Shown here: positions 27,004 through 34,751 of the stretch, in pieces | Layout of the letters: each line of letters starts with the position of its first letter | Numbering within the stretch: position 1 is the stretch's first letter | Assembly: GCA_947624325.1 (NCBI GenBank) | Contig: CANQJT010000010.1 | Coordinates: 1-48,037 of the forward strand | DNA from: Candidatus Gastranaerophilales bacterium | Lineage (GTDB): Bacteria > Cyanobacteriota > Vampirovibrionia > Gastranaerophilales > Gastranaerophilaceae | Length of the DNA: 48,037 nt | Direction: 5' to 3' | The notes under the pieces: model-generated | Told to the model about the DNA's origin: nothing | Databases searched by the model: none | The model's input: only the letters and a program-made list of their open reading frames with translations | Program-made: the position numbers and the translations under genes

Positions 27004-28106
27004 TGCAAAAAGAATATAACAAATTAATGAAAAGGTGTATTAACCTTGCCAAGAAGGGATATGGCATGGTATCACCCAATCCGTTAGTCGGGGCTGTTAT
27101 ATTTGATGATGATTTCAGAATAATTTCAGAAGGATACCATGAAAAGTACGGGCAGAATCATGCCGAACGCAATGCGATATTAAGCGCAAAAGAAGATTTA
27201 AAAGGAAAATCAATAATAGTAAATCTTGAACCGTGCTCACACTACGGGAAAACTCCGCCCTGTGCCGATTTGATTATAGAAAAAGGAATTAAACGGGTAA
27301 TTTCGGGCATGGTTGATCCTAATCCCATTGTAGCAGGCAGGGGGCTGAAAAAACTGAAAGATGCAGGAATTGATGTTATTGAAGGTGTTCTTGAAAAAGA
27401 ATGCAGAGAGTTAAATAAAATTTTTATAAAAAACCAAACTGAGAAACTTCCTTATATAACAATTAAAACAGCTGTTACAATGGATGGGAAAATAGCTTCG
27501 GGGACTTACCAATCAAAATGGATAACGGATGAAGTTTCAAGAAAAGAAGTTCATAAATTAAGAAATATTTATGACGGAATACTAACAGGCAGTTCAACGA
27601 TTATAAAAGATAATCCGATGCTTACATGCCGTATAAAAAACGGAAGAAATCCGATTAGAATTATTGCAGATACAAATTTATCCTGTCCGTTAACTTCAAA
27701 TGTGTTTAATGATGACGGTACAAAGGTCATCATATTAGCCGGTGAAAAAGTTTCGGCGAAAAAAATCAAAGAATTTCCTTCCGATATACAGATAATAAAA
27801 TGCCCGTTGAAAGATGATAAAATTGATATAAAATCAGCAATAGATATTTTATATGAAACAGGGGTAAAAAGCATACTTGTTGAAGCAGGTGCTAAAATTA
27901 ACAAATCAATAATAGAAACCAACTTGGCTGATGAATTAATTGAATTTATTGCGCCAAAGATACTTGGTGATAAAACGGGGGTAAATTTTGTTGAAGGTTT
28001 TCAAAGAAACGAGATATCAAAATGTAACAATTTAAAAATTCTATCGACGAAATTACTTAAAAACGATATAATGATTATCAGCAGATTTAAGAAGGGGTGC
28101 AGATGA
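27003..28106 (+). CDS. ribD: Bifunctional riboflavin biosynthesis protein RibD
   Basis: RibD deaminates and then reduces the pyrimidine intermediate in steps two and three of riboflavin synthesis. The N-terminal cytidine-deaminase-like domain has the zinc motifs HAERNAI (H and E) and EPCSHYGKTPPC. The C-terminal reductase domain starts near residue 147 (ITIKTAVTMDGKIA) and includes DGILTGSSTIIKDNP and LVEAGAKIN. At 367 residues it is full length. No ribB/A, ribE or ribH and no FMN riboswitch are nearby, so the pathway is dispersed. Its stop overlaps the next gene as ATGA. Confidence 0.95.
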   Translation: MQKEYNKLMKRCINLAKKGYGMVSPNPLVGAVIFDDDFRIISEGYHEKYGQNHAERNAILSAKEDLKGKSIIVNLEPCSHYGKTPPCADLIIEKGIKRVISGMVDPNPIVAGRGLKKLKDAGIDVIEGVLEKECRELNKIFIKNQTEKLPYITIKTAVTMDGKIASGTYQSKWITDEVSRKEVHKLRNIYDGILTGSSTIIKDNPMLTCRIKNGRNPIRIIADTNLSCPLTSNVFNDDGTKVIILAGEKVSAKKIKEFPSDIQIIKCPLKDDKIDIKSAIDILYETGVKSILVEAGAKINKSIIETNLADELIEFIAPKILGDKTGVNFVEGFQRNEISKCNNLKILSTKLLKNDIMIISRFKKGCR

Positions 28107-28519
28107 TTACAAAAGTATCTTTCGGTGAAGCGGTTAATAACGGTAAAAAGCAATTTAATACTGCATTTGGTAACTGCCAAAAAGAATATAGCAATGCACC
28201 GCTTGTTTATTATAAAAATTTTAAAGGTGATATTTCTGATTCTGATAATATTAATCTAAATGTTAACAGTAATGAACAAACACCTAAAATAAAACAATTT
28301 GGTGCTTCTTTTGTAAGCAATGTTGCGGATAGAGCACCTGCATTACTTATATTAACGGGCGGATTTACCGCATTTGATAATCTGATTAGAAAAGTTCCCG
28401 TAAAACATGCTTTAAAAAATAATTTAAAATGGGTATTTGCACCTGTTCTGCTTATCACCTCATTTGTATCTGCAATAATAGAAAATAAACAAATAAATAA
28501 AGGTAGTAATAAAAAATAA
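28103..28519 (+). CDS. Small protein with VSFG N-terminal motif and one or two TM segments
   Basis: The 138-residue protein belongs to no recognised family. It starts MITKVSFGEAVNNGKKQFN, with a second FG at NTAFGN and a third phenylalanine motif at QFGASF. Hydrophobic stretches lie at about 75-95 (APALLILTGGFTAF) and 113-130 (WVFAPVLLITSFVSAII). The ATG at 28103 overlaps the ribD stop (ATGA) and has GAAGGGG five bases upstream; an in-frame GTG at 28097 is less likely. The combination of an FG motif near the start, an N/K-rich linker and membrane segments resembles the proteins at 7571 and 13019. Confidence 0.7.
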   Translation: MITKVSFGEAVNNGKKQFNTAFGNCQKEYSNAPLVYYKNFKGDISDSDNINLNVNSNEQTPKIKQFGASFVSNVADRAPALLILTGGFTAFDNLIRKVPVKHALKNNLKWVFAPVLLITSFVSAIIENKQINKGSNKK

Positions 28520-28523
28520 TTTT

Positions 28524-28534
28524 TATAATATAAT
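28524..28534 (+). promoter_or_regulatory. Overlapping -10 boxes close to a start codon
   Basis: Two overlapping TATAAT boxes (28524-28529 and 28529-28534) end 11 and 6 bases before the ATG at 28541. Transcription from the second would begin at about the A of the ATG, giving a leaderless mRNA. No Shine-Dalgarno precedes this start, which fits. No convincing -35 is seen. Confidence 0.4.
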
Positions 28535-28540
28535 ATTAGT

Positions 28541-30136
28541 ATGACGAATGAATTAGCTGAAAAAGTATATAATTTGCAAAAAAATGTGCTGGAACTGCAC
28601 AATCTTTTTGATTTAAATATGGCTGCAAATCAGTCAAGGACTATTGAGGAGTTATTATCTAAAGTTTCGTTTTTAGTAAAATCATCATTATCATTAAAAA
28701 ATGTAAGATTTCTTATTAATAACGGGGGAACTTTTCAAACTAAAAATATAAGCAGTGAAAGCGATTTAGAGTTCGAATTTAATGCAGATAATGCACCTTT
28801 TTTACAAACCATTACAGATAAGCTTATAAAAGTTGTAAATAATGACGGAAGTTATATATATAAAGCTTTTTGGCATACGTATAAATTAAGCGAACTGGAA
28901 ACAGAGTATATAAAAGTTTTTTATAATGAAGGCAGAGCTTATTGCCTTTGTTCTTTAAGTAAAAAAGATAACGGTGAAAGTTTAAATGATGATGATTTTA
29001 AATATCTTGATCAGGTATTCAGCTGTATTGACCCGATTTTACTTAAATTTATCAGAGATAAAGAACAGGAAGGCAAGATACAGGAATTAAATAAAACAAT
29101 ACATAACCTGTCAATACTTTATAATATTTCACAGGCAGTTAACTTTATTGACGATTTAAAGCGATTAATAAGTATCATTTTGGATAAAGCAATAGAAACC
29201 GTAAATGCCGAAAAAGGTTCTTTGATGCTTTATGATGCATCAGATAATACATTACAGGTAAAGGTTGTATTTGGGTTAAAAGATAAAAAGCATGAAGATG
29301 ATATAAACAACGGGATTGTTGAATGTACTAAATTAAAACCGGATAGTGGGATTGCCGGTAAAGTATTTACGGAAAAGAAATCAATTATAACCAATTTAGG
29401 GGGAAATGATCCCAGATTTAACCAACTATCCGCAGACAGTAATGTATCATCATTAATATGCGTTCCTTTAATTGCAAAAGGGGAATGTATCGGTATTATT
29501 AATATTACCAATAAAAAGAACGGTAAATTATTTAATAAAAAAGATTTAGAGTTTGTTGAAGCATTGGCAAATCAGGCTGCTATTGCTGTTGATAATGCTC
29601 AGTTATATGAACTTGCTACAAAAGACGGCTTAACAAAATTATATATCCACAGACATTTCTATTTCTTATTGGAATCGGAAATTAAAAGAGTTCAAAGATA
29701 TCACCATGTATTATCATTAATAATGATGGATATTGATAACTTTAAGAATGTAAATGATACGTACGGTCACTTGGTTGGTGATATGGTATTAAAAGAAATT
29801 GCAGCGACAATTCAAAAAACAATAAGGCACGTTGATATTCCTGCAAGATACGGCGGTGAAGAATTTACAATTATTCTTCCCGAAACCGCAGCTTTAAATG
29901 CGGTAACAATAGCTGAACGTTTAAGACAAAGAATAAGCGAAATTGCTGTTAAAGTTGATGATGAGACAATAATAAGACCCACCGTAAGTATGGGTATAGC
30001 TGAATTTCCTAATGCTGCTGATAATATCAAAGATTTAATTGATTGGGCTGATAAAGCTTTGTATGTTTCAAAAGAAAACGGTAAAAATTGTATACATTTA
30101 TATTTTGATGAAAAATTTTCAAGATATAATCCTTAA
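28541..30136 (+). CDS. GAF-domain diguanylate cyclase
   Basis: This enzyme makes cyclic di-GMP from two GTP. The 531-residue protein has an N-terminal helical and possibly GAF-like region (1-180), a GAF domain (about 195-350, ETVNAEKGSLMLYD ... ICVPLIAKGECIGIINITNK) and a GGDEF domain (about 360-525). The active site is RYGGEEF (GGEEF at 438-442), so it should be active. The inhibitory I-site RHVD lies five residues before it, so product feedback is likely. There is no TM segment, so it is cytosolic. What the GAF domain senses is not evident. It has no Shine-Dalgarno; a -10 box sits just before the ATG. Confidence 0.9.
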   Translation: MTNELAEKVYNLQKNVLELHNLFDLNMAANQSRTIEELLSKVSFLVKSSLSLKNVRFLINNGGTFQTKNISSESDLEFEFNADNAPFLQTITDKLIKVVNNDGSYIYKAFWHTYKLSELETEYIKVFYNEGRAYCLCSLSKKDNGESLNDDDFKYLDQVFSCIDPILLKFIRDKEQEGKIQELNKTIHNLSILYNISQAVNFIDDLKRLISIILDKAIETVNAEKGSLMLYDASDNTLQVKVVFGLKDKKHEDDINNGIVECTKLKPDSGIAGKVFTEKKSIITNLGGNDPRFNQLSADSNVSSLICVPLIAKGECIGIINITNKKNGKLFNKKDLEFVEALANQAAIAVDNAQLYELATKDGLTKLYIHRHFYFLLESEIKRVQRYHHVLSLIMMDIDNFKNVNDTYGHLVGDMVLKEIAATIQKTIRHVDIPARYGGEEFTIILPETAALNAVTIAERLRQRISEIAVKVDDETIIRPTVSMGIAEFPNAADNIKDLIDWADKALYVSKENGKNCIHLYFDEKFSRYNP

Positions 30137-30238
30137 AAATTTGTAAAAAGTTAGAAACAATTCAGGCATGTAAATAATCGAAAATTCATGCTTGCAATAT
30201 AATGAAATTATAGTAACTATAACAAAAGGCGGAAAAAG

Positions 30239-30721
30239 TTGAAAACAGCTATATATCCGGGAAGTTTTGATCCTGTTACCAAAGGGCATTTAGATGTCCT
30301 TAAAAGGGCTGCTGATATATTTGAGAAGGTTATAGTTGTTGTTTCCGTTAATATGAATAAGAAAAGTTTTATCCCTGTGGAAGACAGAATTCAATTAATA
30401 AAAGAGTCATGCCGGAATATAGCTAATGTTGAGGTAGAAAGTTTTGACGGTTTGACTATAGAGTATGCCAAGAAAAAGCATGCAAATGTAATAATAAGAG
30501 GGCTCAGGGCTGTATCCGATTTTGAATATGAAATGCAGTTATCTCAAGCGAACAGTGCATTATGCAGTGATATACACACTGTGTTTTTGATAACAAAACC
30601 GAAATACAATTTTATTTCATCGGGAACAGTTAAGGAAATAGCATTAATGAACGGTGATATTTCAAAATTTGTGCCGGAGCCGGTAAAAAATTATTTAGAA
30701 GAAAAATATATGAAAGGTTAA
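30239..30721 (+). CDS. coaD: Phosphopantetheine adenylyltransferase
   Basis: CoaD transfers AMP from ATP to 4'-phosphopantetheine, the penultimate step of coenzyme A synthesis. The 160-residue protein has the nucleotidyltransferase signature YPGSFDPVTKGHLDVL (T/xGH), RGLRAVSDFEYEMQ, and ISSGTVKEIA in place of the more usual ISSTxVRE. The start is TTG at 30239: no ATG is available upstream, the translation MKTAIYPGSFDP matches the family from residue one, and AAAGGCGG lies just upstream. A TATAAT at 30198-30203 is a candidate -10. It heads a run with the coiled-coil protein (4-bp gap) and dnaB. Confidence 0.95.
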   Translation: MKTAIYPGSFDPVTKGHLDVLKRAADIFEKVIVVVSVNMNKKSFIPVEDRIQLIKESCRNIANVEVESFDGLTIEYAKKKHANVIIRGLRAVSDFEYEMQLSQANSALCSDIHTVFLITKPKYNFISSGTVKEIALMNGDISKFVPEPVKNYLEEKYMKG

Positions 30722-30725
30722 AGTC

Positions 30726-31301
30726 ATGACAGAGTTAAGAGTTAGTCATTTAATAGACGAAGCGGATGAAATGCTTGATAACAAATTTCACGTAGGAAGC
30801 TATTGTTTATTTATGAATACTGATGATATTCAGGATATATTAAGCAAAATAAGAGCAATATTACCTGAAGAAATTAAGACTGCCGAAATGATATTAAAAA
30901 GACGGGATGACATTTATATGGAAGCTCAAAGCAAGGCAGACAGAATAATCAGTGAAGCACAAAACACTGCGGCAAATATTTTAAGCCAATCGGAATTAAT
31001 AAGAGCCGTAAGAGAGAAAGCGGCTAAAATACAAGAGCAAGTTAAAGAAAGCTGTGACGAAATGAAAAATAAAGCTATAGAAGAAGCTGATTCCGTACGC
31101 AGAGCCGCATATCAAGATGCAATGCAGACAAGAGAAGGTGCTCAAACATATGCCGAAAAAGTCCTTGAAAATTTAGAACGGGATATTGATGAAGTACACA
31201 GAATTGTTAAAAACGGTCAAGACTATATTGCTCAACAAAAAGCAAAAGAAAGAAATTCCGTAAATACAAAATACGAGAATGAAAAAGTAATTGCTCAATA
31301 A
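30726..31301 (+). CDS. Coiled-coil protein of unknown function (subunit-B/E or DivIVA-like)
   Basis: The 191-residue protein has a short N-terminal domain (1-55, ELRVSHLIDEADEMLDNKF) and a long amphipathic helix rich in A, E, K and Q (about 60-180, for example RRAAYQDAMQTREGAQTYAE). It resembles the stalk helices of ATP-synthase subunits or DivIVA-type proteins, but no diagnostic motif is seen. No signal peptide or TM segment is present. It starts four bases after coaD and precedes dnaB by 26 bp, an order suggesting a conserved housekeeping cluster. Function is not known. Confidence 0.75.
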   Translation: MTELRVSHLIDEADEMLDNKFHVGSYCLFMNTDDIQDILSKIRAILPEEIKTAEMILKRRDDIYMEAQSKADRIISEAQNTAANILSQSELIRAVREKAAKIQEQVKESCDEMKNKAIEEADSVRRAAYQDAMQTREGAQTYAEKVLENLERDIDEVHRIVKNGQDYIAQQKAKERNSVNTKYENEKVIAQ

Positions 31302-31327
31302 TTAAAAAAAGGAACGGTTAATATTTA

Positions 31328-32698
31328 ATGGCAGGGAAACTTGTACAAAAAAAAGAAGAGGGGATGCTTAAACTTCTGCCTCAAAGTATTGAAGCGGAGG
31401 AAGCTGTTCTTGGTGCTGTGTTGGTAAATCCGGCTTCAATCGGGAAAATAATAGATTATATAAAGCCCGAAAGTTTTTATAAGCCGGCACATAAAGTTAT
31501 ATTTGAGGCGGTATCCGAGTTGTTTACAAAAGGTGAACCGGTTGATATTGTTACTGTTTCAGAATTTTTACGTAATGAAGATAAACTTGAAAAAGCAGGC
31601 GGAAGGTCTTATATAAATGACCTTGCTTTAAATGTTGTAACTACCGCTAATATTGAGTATTATGCGAAAATAATTCAAGAAAAAGAAATAAAGCGCTCTT
31701 TAATAAATGCAGGCTCTGAGATTGTTTCCATGTCTTATGAGAATGAGGAAACGGATATTGTTCTTGATAATGCACAAAAGTTAATTTTTGATATTGCAGC
31801 TCAAAAAGATACAAGTGATTTAGTTCCTATTCAAAAGCTTGTGGCATCAAGCTATGAAATGATAGAGCAAAGATATAACAATAAAGATGATTTAGTCGGA
31901 GTAACAACAGGTTTTTACGAATTAAACGATATAACTTCAGGGTTTCAAAAAGCGGATTTAATAATTCTTGCGGCGCGTCCATCTATGGGGAAGACCGCAT
32001 TAGCGTTGAATTTGGCGCAAAATGTTGCATTAAAAGGGAAAAAAGCTGTTGCCATATTTTCATTAGAAATGCCAAAACAGCAGTTAGTAAAACGTATGTT
32101 GTGTTCTGAAGCCGAGGTTGATACAACAAGGGTAACGGCAGGCAATTTGCAAAGTAAAGATTGGGATAAACTTGTTGATGCGATGACAAGGTTAGCAGAT
32201 ACAAAGATATATATAGATGACGCATCAGGTGTAACGGTTACTGATATAAAAGCAAAGTGCCGAAGATTAATGATGGAAGAAAAAGACTTAGGGCTTGTTG
32301 TAATCGATTATTTGCAGTTAATGGAAGGCGGAGGAAATCCTAATGACAGAAACCAGCAAATTTCACAGATTTCAAGAGGTTTAAAGGGATTAGCCAGAGA
32401 ACTGGATGTTCCTGTCATAGCGCTTTCTCAGTTATCAAGAGGTGTTGAGCAGAGAAACGATAAACGGCCGATGTTATCTGATTTAAGAGATTCAGGTGCT
32501 ATAGAGCAGGATGCTGACATTGTAATGTTTATATACAGAGATGAATATTACAATAAGGATAATGTGGAAAATAAAGGCAAGGCGGAAATAATAATAGCAA
32601 AGCACAGAAACGGGCCTACAGGGTCTTTTGAGTTGTTATTCCAGAAAGATATAACCAAATTTAAGAATAAAACCAGACCGGCTGCCGAGTTGTATTAA
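31328..32698 (+). CDS. dnaB: Replicative DNA helicase DnaB
   Basis: The hexameric helicase of the replication fork. The 456-residue protein has the N-terminal domain (about 15-115, LPQSIEAEEAVLGAVLVNP) and the RecA-like C-terminal domain with Walker A AARPSMGKTALALN and the LVVIDYLQLM Walker B. The DnaB-specific FSLEMPKQQLVKRM and LSQLSRGVEQRNDKRPMLSD are also present. No intein interrupts the motifs. The nearest Shine-Dalgarno-like AAGGA is about 14 bases from the ATG, longer than usual. Downstream is a convergent gap filled with repeat elements. Confidence 0.96.
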   Translation: MAGKLVQKKEEGMLKLLPQSIEAEEAVLGAVLVNPASIGKIIDYIKPESFYKPAHKVIFEAVSELFTKGEPVDIVTVSEFLRNEDKLEKAGGRSYINDLALNVVTTANIEYYAKIIQEKEIKRSLINAGSEIVSMSYENEETDIVLDNAQKLIFDIAAQKDTSDLVPIQKLVASSYEMIEQRYNNKDDLVGVTTGFYELNDITSGFQKADLIILAARPSMGKTALALNLAQNVALKGKKAVAIFSLEMPKQQLVKRMLCSEAEVDTTRVTAGNLQSKDWDKLVDAMTRLADTKIYIDDASGVTVTDIKAKCRRLMMEEKDLGLVVIDYLQLMEGGGNPNDRNQQISQISRGLKGLARELDVPVIALSQLSRGVEQRNDKRPMLSDLRDSGAIEQDADIVMFIYRDEYYNKDNVENKGKAEIIIAKHRNGPTGSFELLFQKDITKFKNKTRPAAELY

Positions 32699-32719
32699 TT
32701 TTTTTATTTAAATATCTGA

Positions 32720-32869
32720 TACGAAAAAAAATAAAATTTGAGGGTATATATTCTGTTTTGTCTTATTGCTTAACGACGCAGGAGCAAGGCGGAGTTCTCT
32801 TTACGGAGCCTCGGGCGGAGTTTAGCAATACAAAAACAAATATCCGACCGAAAATTTTATTTTTTCGTA
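32720..32869 (+). repeat. Element A copy 1: 150-bp palindromic-ended intergenic repeat
   Basis: About 95% identical by eye to 38571-38720 and in the same orientation. It begins TACGAAAAAAAATAAAATTT and ends AAAATTTTATTTTTTCGTA. The ends are inverted repeats, flanked by TA on both sides as in MITEs of IS630/mariner-like elements. Inside are a second inverted pair (TTTTGTCTTATTGCT against AGCAATACAAAAACA) and two GGCGGAGTT units. It has no ORF worth naming. It lies between the convergent ends of dnaB and the 33076 gene; together with element B it fills the 32699-33075 gap. Confidence 0.8.
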
Positions 32870-32879
32870 TTAATTCTTT

Positions 32880-33044
32880 CAGAAAAATAAAGTTGAAGTT
32901 CATTGCGCAGTATAGTTTAATATCTTAGCGAAAAGACGTCAAAGCGAGGACTGTTTGAGCTGCACAAAGTGCAGCGAGTTCCGCAGCTCGTTTGAGCTTA
33001 GATATTATCTATACGGAGCATTAGAACGAAACTTTATTTTTCTG
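32880..33044 (+). repeat. Element B copy 1: inverted-repeat element next to element A
   Basis: The element is bounded by CAGAAAAATAAAGTT (32880-32894) and AACTTTATTTTTCTG (33030-33044). The interior folds again: AATATCTTAGC (32920 region) against a GAGCTTAGATATT near 32995, with a GC-rich centre of GAGCTGC/GCAGCTC. Its right end is repeated, inverted, at 38277-38395. A 10-bp spacer separates it from element A. No coding content is seen. Confidence 0.65.
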
Positions 33045-33075
33045 AAAAACTAACTAAATTAAGAGAAATATGAAA

Positions 33076-33309
33076 TTAAGCCTCAATAAAAAGTCTTCTG
33101 CCTACAATATTGGGTTTGCCGTTATAATATCCTGCAAAATATCCTCCTTTTACGGGTTTATTTACTGCATAATTTTTCCTTATAGTATTACTCGGCTGTA
33201 AGAACGGGTTTTCAAAAGGATTATAATTATTAACTTCTACAGAAGCGGTTTTTGTTGAAACAGGTGCATATAACACTTGTGATACCATACTTTTTAATTG
33301 TTCTATCAT
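33076..33309 (-). CDS. Small conserved-looking hypothetical protein
   Basis: The 77-residue protein has no recognised domain. It has an N-terminal amphipathic helix (IEQLKSMVSQVLYAP), an N/P-rich middle (NNYNPFENPFLQPSN) and a C-terminal block GYYNGKPNIVGRRLFIEA that looks like a conserved motif. No signal peptide or TM segment is seen. AAAAGGGA lies five bases before the ATG. Amino-acid composition and codon use fit the neighbourhood, and it is the only long ORF on either strand of this stretch, so it is probably real. It stands alone between element B and a GTCCGA repeat. Confidence 0.55.
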   Translation of the reverse strand: MIEQLKSMVSQVLYAPVSTKTASVEVNNYNPFENPFLQPSNTIRKNYAVNKPVKGGYFAGYYNGKPNIVGRRLFIEA

Positions 33310-33342
33310 ATTAATCCCTTTTTTACTTACACAATATTTTTT

Positions 33343-33392
33343 GTCCGAGTAACTTTCACGATTTGCCGGAGGTAGAGTGCGACATCAAATTA
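33343..33392 (+). repeat. GTCCGA repeat, short form (copy 2)
   Basis: GTCCGAGTAACTTTCACGAT at the left and GTAGAGTGCGACATCAAATT at the right match the ends of the copies at 7350 and 36284, but only about 10 bp separate them instead of about 75. It lies 34 bp upstream of the 33309 minus-strand start. It looks like an internal deletion derivative or a minimal unit. Confidence 0.5.
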
Positions 33393-33833
33393 ATTTATAA
33401 TGAAAATAAATCCTATGTCATTAATTATATATTTAATTGTAAAAATTTTTAAACATTTAATAAAAAATCCTGCATTTGTATGAATAGTTTTTAATTAACA
33501 CGGGCATTAAAGAAATATATTCAAAAGAAGTATTAATGTAAAATTCAAAGTATATATTAAGCGGACATATAAATAAAATCTTATTTTTGCCCTGTCTGAT
33601 TTGTTCGAGGGATATAGTAATTAAAAAAGTTTTATTATTTGAATGCGATTATACCCAGAATAAATTTGCATTTGTATTGCTTTTGAAAATTTAATATAAA
33701 TAAAAATAGAAAAAAATATATAAAATCTTATACTATAAATGGTGTATTTTTTTAAATAATAAAAAATACTAAAAAGTGTTGTATGGCTAAATTAGACTAT
33801 ACGGCACCATTTCAATCAACATTTTGTAATCTA

Positions 33834-33862
33834 TTGACGAGATGTTAAAAAAAGTATACAAT
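33834..33862 (+). promoter_or_regulatory. Sigma70-type promoter for the pilin-like gene
   Basis: TTGACG (33834-33839), exactly 17 bp, then TACAAT (33857-33862). The predicted start is near 33869, giving a leader of about 40 bases with AAAGGT nine bases before the ATG at 33910. It is one of the best promoter matches in the window and fits a strongly expressed surface protein. Confidence 0.7.
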
Positions 33863-33909
33863 TTACGGGTATAGGATTAGTTTAAAATCAAATGAAAGGT
33901 AAAAAGAAT

Positions 33910-34536
33910 ATGAAAAAACAAGGTTTCACCCTTGCCGAAGTCTTAATTACTTTGGTAATTATTGGTGTAATTGCGGCTATGGCTATTCCAACCGTAATGA
34001 ACAACACAAATGCTCAAGAATACAAAACAGCTTTCAAAAAAGCTATTGAAACAATGAATTCAGGGCTTCAAATGGAATATGCAACAGAAGGTTTAACGGC
34101 TCAGGATTTTACTGGACCTGAACAATTAGTAACTATGTTCAAAAGAAGATTAAATGTAATGGATCAACAAAATATTGCTTGGCCGAAGCCTGATTCAAAA
34201 ACAGGAAAAACTGGTACCGACTGTTCTGGTACAATATTTTCTACACAAGACGGTATGATTTTCTGCGTTGTAAGTTTTGAAGGTTTAAGCGCTGAAGGTA
34301 ATGATGGTACTAAGTGTGATTCATATAACGAACATCCTTGCGGTACTGCTCCAAACTTATATATTGATGTTAACGGTGCAAAAGGTCCAAACATAATGAC
34401 AACACAATCTTCAAGACCACGTGACCAATATCAGGCAACAATTTATGCACAAAAAGTTGTTCCTTATGGTGATGCAGCTCAAGAAGTTATGTATGATAAA
34501 CCTGAACAATCAACAGCTTCTTCTACTGGTAAATAG
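33910..34536 (+). CDS. Type IV pilin-like (pseudopilin) protein
   Basis: The 208-residue protein begins with a class III-type prepilin leader: MKKQG then FTLAEVLITLVIIGVIAAMA. Cleavage is expected between G and F, and the glutamate at mature position 5 is present. The hydrophobic helix leads into KTAFKKAIETMN, and the C-terminal globular domain has four cysteines (TDCSG, FCVV, KCDSYNEHPCG) that could form two disulfides. The start at 33910 is preferred to ATG 33892 because AAAGGT stands nine bases before it. It has its own promoter and terminator, so it is monocistronic. It would be handled by the type IV pilus or secretion machinery (PilT at 14736). Pilus subunit versus minor pseudopilin cannot be decided. 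Confidence 0.9.
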   Translation: MKKQGFTLAEVLITLVIIGVIAAMAIPTVMNNTNAQEYKTAFKKAIETMNSGLQMEYATEGLTAQDFTGPEQLVTMFKRRLNVMDQQNIAWPKPDSKTGKTGTDCSGTIFSTQDGMIFCVVSFEGLSAEGNDGTKCDSYNEHPCGTAPNLYIDVNGAKGPNIMTTQSSRPRDQYQATIYAQKVVPYGDAAQEVMYDKPEQSTASSTGK

Positions 34537-34559
34537 TAGTAACTTAAAAATTATTGATG

Positions 34560-34590
34560 AAAACGGATGTAAATCTTACATCCGTTTTTT
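34560..34590 (+). terminator. Rho-independent terminator of the pilin-like gene
   Basis: ACGGATGTAA (34563-34572) pairs with TTACATCCGT (34576-34585), with A's before and a run of T's to 34591. It starts about 25 bp after the stop. It is followed immediately by the nested inverted repeats. Confidence 0.9.
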
Positions 34591-34592
34591 TG

Positions 34593-34734
34593 CGAAATTT
34601 CGCTCTCTTGAAATTTCTTTCCGCTCGGGTTTGTCGCTCGTTTGACTTCGTCTTGCTCTCGCTTCACCCTCACTTTCCGGACTTGCGTCCGTCCGAAATT
34701 TCAAGAGAGCGAAATTTCGGACGGACGCAAGTCC
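34593..34734. repeat. Nested, mutually exclusive perfect inverted repeats
   Basis: Two perfect 24-bp stems share sequence. The first is 34593-34616 with 34695-34718 (GAAATTTCGCTCTCTTGAAA... and its complement). The second is 34679-34702 with 34711-34734 (GGACTTGCGTCCGTCCGAAA... and its complement), closing an 8-base loop AAGAGAGC. The 34695-34718 segment overlaps both arms of the second stem, so only one can form at a time. The block lies between the convergent pilin and gatB genes and is much more GC-rich than its surroundings. Confidence 0.85.
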
Positions 34735-34751
34735 TTTAAACTATATTCAAA

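Larger units (their letters stand above)
33310..33909. other. 600-bp AT-rich intergenic region before the pilin gene
   Basis: Apart from the short GTCCGA repeat (33343-33392) and the pilin promoter (33834-33862), this divergent gap shows no gene. The longest small frame, 27 codons from ATG 33399, has no ribosome site. Long A/T runs fill 33400-33780. Its size in a genome with tight spacing suggests upstream regulation of the pilin gene, an sRNA, or decayed sequence; I cannot tell which. Confidence 0.5.

Noticed and set aside
30239-30241. A frameshift or missing start in coaD because no ATG is present.
   Set aside because: TTG with a good ribosome site gives the exact family N-terminus.
33399-33482. 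A 27-codon frame (MKINPMSLIIYLIVK...).
   Set aside because: No ribosome site, and composition like the surrounding A/T-rich filler.
34554-34739. Short frames in the nested palindromes after the pilin gene.
   Set aside because: They only read through inverted-repeat DNA and lack ribosome sites.
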